From Leishmania martiniquensis (Eukaryota > Euglenozoa > Kinetoplastea > Trypanosomatida > Trypanosomatidae): a DNA stretch of 64,000 bases. Where the stretch lies: assembly GCF_017916325.1 (NCBI RefSeq), contig NC_090166.1, forward strand, positions 661,001-725,000, written 5' to 3'. The notes below the pieces were generated by a model, which saw only the letters and a list, made by a program, of their open reading frames with translations, ran no database searches and was not told where the DNA came from. Position numbers and translations under genes: made by a program. How positions within the stretch are numbered: the stretch's first letter is position 1; each line of letters begins with the position of its first letter. This document shows, piece by piece, positions 9,333 to 21,400 of the stretch.

Positions 9333-11563
9333 TGGTGGAAGTAAGGGAGAAGCGGTGAAGAAATTACCGAAAACGGCAGCGGCGCGCACGTGAGGTGTGG
9401 AGGGGGTGAAGATGCCAATCACAGTTATGGGTGCCGTCTCCCTCGGAAGAAGATACAGCACTAGTGAGGCGGGAGGGGACTTGTGACAGAGCGACCGCAC
9501 TTCCTTCTCTTCTGCTCGAGACTTCTTGCGTAGTGACGTATGGCTCCTCTCGTCGTATCGCGCCTGTCTGAAGAGCCTGCTTATGGTGGCACAAGCACAG
9601 GGAGGTGAGAGAGGGAAGTGAGAAGCAGCAGCGCAGAAGTTCGGCAAGTGCTGGCAGAAATGCGCGCGCCACGGAGAAGCGTTGTGAAGCGATTTAGAGA
9701 CACCAACCCATCAAAAGAAAAGGCCTTTGAAGAGAAGATTAAGAGAGGAAGAAGAAAAAAAAACAGAAGTCCGCAGCTGAATCAGCGTCACCCGCCCCGC
9801 ACAAAGTGCCTCCACAAAGGCACGATCAGCGCACAGAATCGTATAAAGGTTCGAAAAGGGAATTGCCTGGAAACGGGGGCCGAATAGTCTTCCACGAATC
9901 ACAAGTGACCGGTCCTGCGCAGAGAGAGGAAACTCACAGAGAGAGACAAAGAGAGAAGAAGAGGGAAGCGCAAAGAAAAAAAACAAATCGAGAAGAAAAG
10001 TCTGAGTGCGGTTCGTTGGATGGGCAAAGAGGAGACTTAAAAGACAGGCACGGGTGCTGCGGAATGGACCTAGCCCGCAAGAGGGAGAAAAAAACAACTG
10101 ATCCGCTGCCTAGTTCGACCTCTTCCTCTCTACCGCACTTCTCTTCCTTCCCTCCTCCCCCCTCCCTCGCCCGGACACGCTCACGCGTCTCGTCACGGAG
10201 GCGTACACTGAGGCGACGGGACTCTCAGCAGGGGCGGCGTGTGTGTGTGTGTGTGTCTGACAGACGACGGCTCGCCACGGTTGTTGTTGATTTGTTTTGC
10301 TTTTTTTTCCTCTTTTCCTGCGTTGCTCCGGTCACTTGTCTGCGCCCGCCCTTCTCAACGGTCTGCACGTATCTTCGACGGTGAAGTGAAGAGGATCGCG
10401 TGACAGCAGCAGAAGAAGCGGAAGCGATCGTCACTATCTTCCCAATTTACCGCAACACAGACGTATCACAGGACTCAAGTGTTGGTGTTGGTGTTGGTGG
10501 GGGGGAGAGCCTAAGCCGTGGCTGTTGTCAGCTTCGCTTTGCAGAAGATATGACAGATACGTCTAACGTGAGAAAAAGCGCGACAGATGAGACGGGAAAA
10601 AAACGGAAAGATATACAAATATAAATATCTGCGAACCGCCAATATGGCACCACCCAGCGGTGGACAGAGAGCTCAGTACAACCTATAATGAAAAGGCACG
10701 GCACACGAACGAGTGGGGCAATGCGCCCGAAGCAGAGGGAAAACGGTTACGAGTGGCAGTGCTGCTTTACCTCTTGAGTGTTCCCCACACCCTCGCGCAT
10801 GCCGCCGCACACGCAATCAATAAATTATAATATGCTCAGTAAAGCAACACAGCGAGAAGAGTGAAATGGCGCACAGAAGAAAAAAGAGGAAGGGAGGAGG
10901 GGGAGACAACGGCAGAAATATAGTCGAGAGCGCTTCAATAAGAGTCAGAGGCAACGCACTAAGCCAGAGAGGCAGTAAAACGAAAAAGGAAACAATGAGA
11001 GAGAGAAAGGTGAACCAGATCGCGCCGCTGCTGTCACGTCGACTTGCTTCACTGTTGTCGGCGTCTGCTGGAGCTCTAGGTCCCACCACCGGTCACACCC
11101 TTGCGAGGCAATTCTCTCTGTCCGTGTGTGTGTGTGTGTGCTGTCGGTAGCGTACAAGTCGGGAGAAGCGGAAAAAATTAATAAACAGCAATAGTAATAA
11201 TAAGACTCGCTTCAAAATCGCCTTTGTTGTTGTTGTTCAGCTCTGTTCCCCTTGAGAGGGCACCTCGACGGCCGGCTACTTACAGGGGGGGAGGGAGGGC
11301 GCCGCAAGCGGGGGCTAGTCTTGTATGCGTCTTCCCGCGTCGGCAACAGCTGCTTCTGTGGCGGATGGGTTAGTTCGCCAGAGCAAGTACTAGCGAAAGA
11401 GCGCCTCGTCCGTGACGAGGGAGTGTTACAGAGGAGGAAGAGGGGAGAGGGGATAGAGCGAGATAATCCGCAGACGTCAAAGAGGATGATGAAAGCAGAG
11501 GTGAAAGCCACACAGAGAAAAAAAGAGTGAAGAGAGGTCGAGCCGAAAGATAAAAGAAGCGCT

Positions 11564-11598
11564 CAATATATATATATATATTTATAATTTATATATAA
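11564..11598. repeat. AT-rich alternating tract
   Basis: An alternating TA stretch followed by TTTATAATTTATATATAA, the longest pure AT block seen in the window, inside the gene-free interval. Confidence 0.75.
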
Positions 11599-14500
11599 GG
11601 GGCACACACACACTCAAGGCAGATGAGGAGAGTCGACGGCGCAGGAGACCCGCGGAAAAAAAAACGGTTCAGGGTCGAAAGAAAGGAAGCGAATGTCCCG
11701 ACTGCACGTGAAAAAAAGCGTAGCACACACACACACGAGAGGGCGAAAGAGAGAACGGAAAAGAGGGGAGGGGGCACGACCTGAAGCGAGAGTGAAAGAC
11801 GCACGCGCAACGAGCAGAGACCCCAAAAGTGGGATGACACACAGCCGCGTTCGTTGTTGCTTGAGTGTGTATATCGTCTTGACGTCGCTTGCGGAATCGT
11901 TGCAAGACACAAAAACGGGCCGTTGTTGATCGAGACTCCAGTGCCCGATCACTAGCACGGTGGCCTCGCGAGTACTGCGTGCGATCCCGTCTCCCTCACT
12001 CACTCACTCAATCCAAAAAAATTTCTCTCTTGCCTCAAGTCTGCCCCTTCGACTTTAGGTGTCAATTTGCGGAGCGCCTCTTCTCGTGTGTGTGTGTGTG
12101 TTGGGGAAGGGAGGGCGGGTACGCGTGTGCGGGCGTCGGTGTGCGTAGGTTGTGTGTCTTGTGTAGGTGTGGACACGAACAGAGAGGGAAAATAACGCGC
12201 GAAGACGCTTATCAGCAAACAAAGGGAAAGGGGCACACACAAAAAAAAGAGAGAGAAAAGAAGTGCGCGAGGCCGAGCACCCCAAAGCGGATCGACACCG
12301 CCAACGTTTCGTGACGCCGTTCGCTCCTTTCCCTTTCCCGTCGTGACTGTCGTCGTCGTCCTCCTCCTCCTTCCCACGTCTGTCGGCGTACGAAGCACAC
12401 TCACGCACAGAGATAGCAGAGGGGGGAGGGAGCGGTAAAGATGCACTGAAAACCCGTTCAACACACGCACGGCACCCAAGAGGCAAAGGCGGTGAGTCTT
12501 TCCTGCAGCCGTGCCCGCCCCCCTTCTTATCGATCGCCTCGGAGTGCTTCCGTTCGCTGTTTCGCTCACCCGCTCTCTTCCCACGCCCCCGCTCAGCAGA
12601 TCACCGGATGCGTTTGCCGCCTCCGCCTGAGCCTCGAGATGTGCAAGTGGAAAAGAGGCGCAGCGCTGCGCCTGAAAAGAGATGAGCTGATAGGGAAGAG
12701 AGAGTCTTGGGTACGGAGGTGCGAGGAGTAGCACGGGAGGGGAGCCTGCGGAGGGGGGGCGCTACTTGACGCAGGGCAGAAAAGGAAAGGGCCGAAAGCT
12801 GCTCCTTACGTGGGACGACAAGAACAAGCAGACAGAGAACAGAAGACTCTCTCGGTAGACCGCAGGAGAGCGAGAAACGTCGGCGGAAAGAGAGAGAGGA
12901 GGAGGGGAGGGGGGACGGACAGACGTGCCACTGTCTGTGACTGTGGGGCTTGAGGTTAGGCAAACTGAAACGAAGACGGAAGAAGCGGCAGCAAAGAAGC
13001 AGAGCAGTCACGGCGTATGTCTGTCGGCCTGTATATGGGTGCGTCTCTTTCAGGTAAGAGACTGCGGTTATGGAAGGTTAAGTGGTTGCCGGTAGTTAGT
13101 GTATCCCCTCTGCCTTGTGCTCTTTTGTTGACGCTCCCTTTCGCCCGTTCGCTTCTCAGCCGTCGCTCTCCTCCCCCTCCCCCGGTACCTCTGCGTGTGT
13201 TCTCGCCGTGTGGTGAACGCGCAACGTGCACACACAGAAGGACGTCGAGAGCAAGTGGAATCGGCCCTCACGGGTGACTGTGGAGGTGCGTGGCGCAGCG
13301 GACCAGTGAGAAGAGATAACAGCGCTGGGTGACGCTATTCGCCCGCACGCGGAAGTGCACGTGGAACACAACACACACGCGCGCACACGTGCGCAAGACG
13401 ACGCGTATAAGGAAGGCGAAAGAACAAAAAAAGAGAGAGAAGGCGAGAGCAGAGACTCTTGAGCCGATCAGGAGGCACGCGCGAGGGGTCCTGTGAAGGG
13501 TAACTTTCGCAACGGAGGACGATGTGGGGGGGAACGACGGAAAGGGCGTGAAGAAAGAAGAGAGGAGGGTAACAGGTTACTCACAACGCGATGCCGGAAA
13601 AAAAAGATTCGTGTATGGCGTCGGCACCGTTGCAGCAGCTCAGAAAAATATCACGGCAGTGGCGAGGAATTACTCACCACAGAAGCGTCGCGAAAAGGGG
13701 GGTAAAGGGGCAAGAGAAAAGGGGTGGAAAAGATGTGTCTAGCAGACCTTCTTGCACCGCTTCTCGAGGTGCGCCGTTCGTGGGTGGGGTGCCCGCTTAT
13801 ACCGTCACCTGGGATGTCGCCCCTTGTGCAGCCGTCCAGTAGCGCTGTGTGCCCTTTTTGTTTTGTTTCTTACGGTGTGGAAGGGGAAGGAGACGCTCTC
13901 TGCGCGTCTGTAGGCGGCCGAAGGGAGAGCTCAAGGTCTGTGCCTGTTCCCGTGATCGAATGTGCCTACCTGCCTGCCTGCCTGCCTTCCTGTGTGTGTG
14001 TGTGTGTTTGTGTGTGTATACGCGTGTGTATGTGTCCTCTTGAGGATCCGTTGCTTTAGAGTGATAAGGGAGGGGGAGGGAGACGGCCGTGGGGTTCAGG
14101 GAGAGAGACGCGCGCACATGCACACAGACACACACTTACGCAGCAGAGAGAGGAATAGAGAGAGGGGAAGGGGCGCACAGAGAAGAAAAAGAGGGAAAGG
14201 GGGAAGAAAACAGAAGGGCGACGAGAGGAAGAGCCGATACGCTGCGACGTGCGTGTACTTCAGCGGTCGGTATCCTGCGGAAGGGGAAGAGAGACAAAAA
14301 AGAGAAAAGCGCACACGCACAAGCCGAGAACGTGTTCGATCCTATCGAGTGTGTATTTATGTGTTTGGACACGCGCACGCGCACGCCAGCGGGTGAGGGT
14401 GTCACGGCACGCACAAACACAGACGCGCGCGCGTCGCGTTGGCCGTGTGATGCCCAGACAGTTGAATGTACGCACCCATTCGTGCAGGAAGGTAAATCAG

Positions 14501-17500
14501 TGAAAAGGGGAGAGAGGAGGAGGAAAAGAGAGCGGGGAAGAGATGCGAGGGGTAGCGTTCACGGTGTGTCGAGGCCGAGCACCATGGAGACATAGCCGCG
14601 CATGCTGCGGCGACGGGCTCTCAATCTCAGAATCCTTGTCGGCCTCGTGCGTGAGAGGAGAGGGACGTCTGCCCGAAGACGTCAAACGCAGGTGGCACTG
14701 TTGCGAGGGGGCCGACCGTATGCGTGCATGCGTGTCGGGCCACCCTCCATCACGTCTACGCATAACATCGAGAGCCAAGTATCAGCCGCGCCCCCCTTTT
14801 TTCGGTCTCCTTCCTGACGCGCTAGGGTGCCAGCGAGGATCCGCCCTCCCAGCACGAACAAAAAAATTTTTCTACCCCGGCTCTGTGCGATTTGTTCCGT
14901 TCTCCCTTCAGGTGGGGGGGCCTCGGAATCTCTTGCCCATCCGCGGGTTGTGCACCGACGTGAGGCAGGCGCGCACCTCGACACCCATTCGCACACGTAA
15001 AAGGCATATGCGCGCGAGCGTTTCGCCAAGCGGCGACCCTGTAGAAAAAAAAAGCGATGACACTTATGCGTGCGCGCCGAGGCGCCTGCGCACTGACGCA
15101 TCCCACGGCTGTAGACACAGTCTTCCGTCTTGGGCTCGAACAGGCGCAGTAGCCCCCCTCCTGCTAACTAGTGAGGAGCGAGGCACAGCCTTCCTCTAGC
15201 GCCGCGTCGGGCTGCAGCAGTAGCACCACCAACAGCCATATTACTGAGGAAAGAAGGAAGCGAAAAAAAATCGATGCACACTAATAGCCAACGACGGGCT
15301 CTGTCTGATTCATTTTCGAACGCATCCCCCTCCACAAGCGCGCAGCAGTCCACGCACAACCCTTTGGCTACAGCGCAAACACCTCGCTGCCCTTCGCTCG
15401 CTCGTGGCGTGTGTGCTTCTTCACAAAGTGCGTTCTAGCCTATACGTGCCTCCACTGAGCCCACCGCGCACAATGGCGCCGGCAAGCACCGCGATAAGGG
15501 CAAGCAACGCAAGAAAAAAGGGATGCGCTTATCCAAGCGAGAGCCTATAAAGCGCTTCATTAGTCATGAAGGAAGCATTCCGTTCGTATTCAGGCAGCTC
15601 ATGATGGGCGCTCTCGCATCGATGGCACTGCTGCCTTCGCGGCAGGCTGACCACCACCACAGCTACCCGCTTTTCTTTTCGCGCGTGTGTGGGGGTGGGA
15701 GGGGAGGGAGGGGGCGTCGGATATCCTCCGCCGGGCGAAAACTCGGTCCCCTTCGTCACCACTGCCACCCACCCACCGTTTCTCTCTCCCTCTCTCGCAG
15801 GCTCGCGCTATGTTTCGTCGTTTATGATTGCTTTCTTTCGTATGGGCATCGCACAGAGAGTCGCAAGCACGAGATAAAGAGTTCCGGGAGACGCGCTGGA
15901 TGGGCAGAGATGTGAATGGTCACGGTTTCACGGACGGGGTTGGGAGGAGGGGGCTCAGACACCGCCGCGCAGCGCCACATGGAGTGCTCTGTCTGGGAAG
16001 AACAGGGAAGCTGCTTGCGAGGCAGCAACAGCAGAGACGCCATGGGCAGTGCGGAAAGCAACAACAACAAAGCGTGAAGAAAAAAAAGAACAGCTGCACC
16101 TTCACTGCAGGCGCGAAACAAAACGAAGCAGAAGAGGGCTGTTGCGGTGAGAATGAGAAAAGGGGGAGGAGAGGAGGACTTCGTGGCATACACAAAGAGG
16201 AGCCGCGGCTGCAACAGCGAAAAAAAAATGAGAGTGAGAACGGCCATACTAAGAAAATGCAACCTTCCTCAGCGAGAAGGCGCAAGACGCGAGAATGGCC
16301 TCGTGAAGCGGCGCTGCTCCTCACGCACGGAGGCACCCAAGACACGCGCGTAGAGAGCACGATTCGATGAGCAAACGCACGCGCACCTGAGCACACAGAG
16401 AAAGAGCGAGAAGAGTACCCAACAACTGAGGAGAAACGTGTGAAAGACGCCAAGGAATCTATCCGGTAACGAAGATATGCACGTTTCAGCACACGCGGCC
16501 TCGCAAGAGAAGCTGAACGCGAGCAAAGACAACGACAGGGAAGCAATCGATATGGGCCACTGAAGAAGGGGCGGAGGTGGGGGAGGGAAACACAGGCGGT
16601 AATCCTTCGAGACGGATGGTGAGGAATGGGAGGGGGTGGAGTGACTTCGTGCGCATTCGACTCCGGTATAGTCACAAGACAACCAAAACAAAAGCGCTCC
16701 CTAGAGCACTTGCAGTTCGCGGAAGTATTTTTTTTACCGCGAGATGCGATTCCCCTCCCCCTCCCTCCTCCCCCCGCCCCCGACACACACGCACGCGCCG
16801 CGGGGAGGAGAGGGGAGTGAAAAAAGAGGTCACACGGAGCCTGTGGCTGCGGTTTTCACAAAAGAAGCCGAAGAAAACGTGACGACAGGGTGGCGAACGG
16901 GAGAGGCGCCGGTGCCAAGAGAAAGAAGCGACGAAGCGAAAATGGCGGTGTACCACAGATCTAACGAAAGGGGGGGACAGAGAAAAAAAACGCACTAATG
17001 AGCGAATGCACAGGAGGAAAAATAGCGAAACTAACCGAAGAGTCGCACACGCGTCAAAGACGCCTGCGTCTTAGCCTGCGCTCATGCGCGGCCGCCACAC
17101 TCGTTCGTCCGACCGAGATGAGGTATTAGAGTGCAGGATGCGGGGAGCGGGAAGAAAACATATGGCGCGTGACTTTCTGCGCCCTGACGTCTATCGAGCG
17201 AGCAAAGACTTTACGAGGAGCACGCACAAGCGCACACACTCTAAGCAGCACACAAAGGAGAGCACAAAGTCCCGGAAGCGAATGGCCCTCGCGCACTGCA
17301 AATCTCTCGCACGGCTGTGATAGCGTCGCCCAGTGCAGCCCACACCCTCTACTGCAGTATCCACACAGACGCAGCGCACATGCGCACTCGCGCACCAGCG
17401 CACACATCTCAAAAAGCGGCACACATCCGTTAAGCGTAGCTCCCCGCGAAAGAACCCCGCAGAAGGCGCGCGCGAATGCGCTCGTTAGGAAAAAAATCTG

Positions 17501-17600
17501 AGGAGACGGCACAGTCAACTCAATCCGAAAGCTAAAAAAAAAATGTTGCACGCGTCCGACACACCAAATAAGAGCTTTTACATAATGCTTTTCCCCGGCA

Positions 17601-18128
17601 TGTCCGCGTCCGCCACACGTAGGTCCCGCGTGGCGCAGATGCCGCACATGTCGCACACCCGCGCACTGTCACCCGTGGAGGTGCAGTCCCTCGCGCCCTT
17701 GCACCCGGTCGCACGCCTCACGACGGCACGGCTGTCGCAGCGGGCGGACCTCGCCGCCTTCCCTCCCCATTCCCACCGGTGTGGCCGGAGGGCCGCCTGC
17801 AGGGGTGGCTTGGCCGCGAGTGCAGCGGCAGGCGGGGGGCGCTGCCATGCCTCGGTGGCCGCAGCGGCGCTCGCCCCGCACGTGAGCCCGCCCTCCGTTG
17901 ACCGCAGGGGGCCTGGACGCGTCGATAAGGGCTGAGCCGTCGACACAATGCGTACCGGGTGGGTGCGAGCGCCAGCACAACCGAACGTCTCCTCGCCAGA
18001 GCGCCTGTCCGCACCTGTCTGCCGGCGCCGAAAGAGTCGGCAGCCGCGCCGCGAAGGCGAGCTGCCAGCTGCTTGGCTTCTCGACCGCCGCCCTCTGCTA
18101 CCCTCCTCCCCCCTCACCCACACACACA
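17601..18128 (-). repeat. SIDER2-like dispersed element, copy C
   Basis: A full-length copy matching copy A over 522 bp (offset 17116) with one difference seen, and copy B over its whole length. It ends in a CA microsatellite like copy A. It lies about 350 bp downstream of the stop of the 2392-aa gene on the minus strand, hence in its probable 3'UTR, in the same orientation as A, B and D. Confidence 0.75.
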
Positions 18129-18477
18129 TGCACAGACACCCGCACGCACGAGTGTGTATGTCTCTGTCTGCCTGTCCGTGTGCGTGTGTGTAAAAAGGGA
18201 AAACGAGAACAGAAAGAGCCAGAACGATACGGAGGACTTTGAAACGGAGAGCTAAGGCGGTTCACGGAGGGGGGAGGGGACGAGCAACACATACATCAGC
18301 GGCAGTGGCCTGCATGTCGGCCACCCTGGAATGAAGAGGAGATGAATCACTGAAGATGAGACAGAGCCCCTCTCCCTCCTTTCCACAGAAAATCGCCGGC
18401 TTGCAGATCTGATTAGTGCCAACATCACGTGCAACAGAGAGCGCCATGCCAGAACGCGTCGACGGAGCGGCCAAGAC

Positions 18478-21400
18478 TCACGAGCCGAGCCTCTCGCCCT
18501 CATTGATTTGGAAAGCTGCTGGCGTCGAGCCGTATGCGTGCGGCGGCGGCGGCAGTGGAGGCTGTGGGAAGTATGGAAGAGCAGATGTCGAAGTGCCATC
18601 CTCGTACACGCCACTGCTATACCCATGACCACCACCACCCGCGTTGGGCGGCGGCTGCTGTTGGTGGAACACGCTGCGAGTAGGCGCAGGCAAGCCCCCT
18701 CCAATACTGCCTCCGCGTCCGGCACTCTTATCCGGCTGCCCTTGACCTTGCACCAGGCGCCCCTGGCCGTCCTGATAGTGATAATGGGGAGTGCCGCCAT
18801 ACAGCTCCTGTGCAGAGGTGCCGGCGTTTTCGTATTCGCCCATGGAGAAGAAGAAGCCCTGCGTCGTGCCATCGGCGGCAGCGTTCTGGTAAAAGTCGGA
18901 GTAGTGTGATGTCTGCACGTCTCCGGCGGCTTCATAGAAAGATGCGTAGGACGCGTGTTGCCCCTCTCGTAGCTGATCGACGCGGGAGAAGTCGCCCGCA
19001 TCACCGGCAGCGCGCTGCGACGGGCAGCAACTTGGGCGCTGAGAAGTCGCCGGGCTGCTCCGGAGCCCAGCCGGATCGCCTCCGCCTCGCAAGTGGTATG
19101 TATCGTGTCCGATACCGTTGGCGTGGTGCCCAAGACTGGCTGGAGAAGAAGCGCTAGCGTTGAAGTCGCTCACGCTGCCGTAGCGGTTGTCGAGCGCGTC
19201 CGCCAAGAAGTCATGGGCCCCGTTGCTGCCGACTCTTCCGCCGTCAGCGCCGCCCTGTGAGTAGGCTGAGCACACGGCAGCAGTCGGTGCCGGTGTGGCA
19301 GAGAGGGAGCGAGCATTCGTGTAGGGATTATGTGAGATGCGCTGGCTCGCCCGCTGCACAGGGGACGAGGGCCCCCCCTTACTGCTCTGGCCCTGCAACG
19401 GAGGAGCGGCAAAGGCGCTGGCGGTGCTGCGGCCTGAGGACAACTGCTGACCTGCCGTCGGAGTTGCCGCTTGAGGCGTCCCGTAGGACCTGTGTTCCAG
19501 CGCAGCTCGGCCGTCACTCGTCAAGACGTTACCAGTCCTGCGGTGGGTACCGCTTGTCTCCTCTCGCATACGTTCGAGTCCACCAGAAGGTGAGACGCCC
19601 ATTGCCCCGTAGCCCATTGGCGACAGGGCGGAGGCGTCAGGGGCGCCAGCGTCACCACCAGCGACGTTGCACGAGCCGCCAAGGGCACCGCTGCTGGCCC
19701 TATAACCACCTGCCAGCGCTCCTCCGTTAGCCCCGCTGTAAGAAGACTGGCGGGCCATCGATGGCTTCCGCTGCATGACACGCACGGTGATGCTGTCTGC
19801 CTCAATCACATCGGCGGTGACCGTGTCGCGGAACGAGCCGGAGCCGGATGCCAGCTGAGGCGAACGTGGAGGGGGAGCCTGAGCCTGCTGCAGATGTTCC
19901 TGCTGTTGCTGCTGCTGAAGATGCCGGTACACTTGCTGTGGGCCATGACGCGTCTGCTGCATGCTGCCCGACTCATCTGGATGATGGACAGCCGCCTTGA
20001 GCGCCGGAGCCGCCTGACTCGACTTGCCGCAGTCGCCTACCGTCTCTCCTCTACTGTCAACCGTTTCGGCAGTGCGGTCTTTGGTCATGACTGCCGGCCG
20101 CGTGTTGCCGCCGGCGGAGCTGAGAGGCGAAGGATCGACAACATCCGGAGCGAACGACGCAACTGGCGGGGCGCGATGACCCCCGTTCGCGTGCGCACCC
20201 CTTAGCGCCTGGACACTCAGCTTCTGCAGCGTCGGCTTCGCAACTGGTACAGTCGCGGATGCGGTTGCAAGAAGGGTGTTGTGGTGACTACGACGAGGAG
20301 GATAGTCGTGCGTTGTGCGCCGCTCCGCCGCGTAGCCCACCCGGTCACCTTCCCCATGAAAGGAGTGATTCATCGGCTGCGGCGGAGGCGGAGCGGGCAC
20401 CGACAGGGGTGAGAGCATCGGAGTGAGAGGCTGCTGCTGGAGGTGGTACGGTTGGTGCTGGTTACCACTGGCAGCACGCGCCATAGAAGACTCCGAGAGC
20501 GACGCTATAGCCTCCTCTTGGCCCTGCCCACGCCCGAGAGGTGCCGTCGGCGAATTCGGGGCGTCCTGGCCGGGGGGCATGGCGCCACAGACGCTCGGCG
20601 GTGGCGCGTAGGACAGAAGCGTGCAGTCGGTGTGCCACGAACCACTCGCACGGCTGCTGGCTGGCGCGCTCACGTTAGATGGCGAAAGCGTCTGAGAGCG
20701 CAGCCGCTGCAGCTGTTGCTGCGGTGTGTGGGGCAGCTGCAGTGCAGATGGGCTGCAGACTTCCCTGTAGAAGCTACTCGTCACGTGCACCGGTCCACTC
20801 TCTGTGGCGCTAGAGTGCGCTCTGTCGGCGGATCGGAAAAAAACGCCATCAGCGGTATCGGTGAAAAGCTCTGCCCCGCCGCTGGGCGTCCCTTTGCCTA
20901 AGCTCACCCCATCGGCACGGTGGCTGCGGTAGCCTGTCGAGTGGCGCTCCGGCTGGTAGTTGCCGCTGCCGGCAGGGGTGGCAGGGTTGCCGCTCTGGAG
21001 AAGCGCAGCGCCGTCGAAGTAAAGCGCACTCGCTGCATTTGACGTCGCGGGCACCTCCCCTCCGGTGACTCCTGCGGCGCTCGGCAAAGAGCTGCCGTTG
21101 TAGCCGGCGGCGATCGCCTCTTCCTCGCGGCCACCCGCCATAGAAGAGCGGCCAGCGGGTGCGCAGTGGGCATCGCACCCGCCGCCACCGTACGGGCCCG
21201 GGAGACCGTAACCAAGTCCTCTATGCTGCTGTTGCAGGGGCTGCGGAGCCTGCAGCAGCACCTGCTGCGTCGGCATGGCGTGGTGAAGAGGAGCGCCACC
21301 TCGGCACTGCTTCTCTTGCAGATACTGCTGAGAAAGCCGCTGCTGTCGAGGCGCTGCCGAAAGGTGCGGATGCGGCTGCTGAGGCTCCATCAAGGGGTCA

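Larger units (their letters stand above)
8727..17600. other. About 9 kb with no recognisable gene
   Basis: This lies between the start of P1 and repeat copy C. It is dominated by simple sequence: GA, TG, CA and AT microsatellites, A-runs, and long purine tracts on the plus strand with pyrimidine-rich islands near 10110-10190, 12330-12400 and 13125-13200. Reading frames of up to 372 codons exist on both strands, but they are rich in Ser, Pro, His, Cys and Arg, pass through microsatellites, and show no domain. The stretch is much longer than a usual intergenic gap for this kind of genome. It could hold the long 3'UTR of the 2392-aa gene, non-coding RNAs, or a decayed gene. Confidence 0.5.

Noticed and set aside
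8529..9647. 372-codon minus-strand frame
   Set aside because: Rich in Ser, Pro, His and Cys from microsatellites, with no domain. It contains the probable splice acceptor of the next gene, and neighbouring frames are similarly long.
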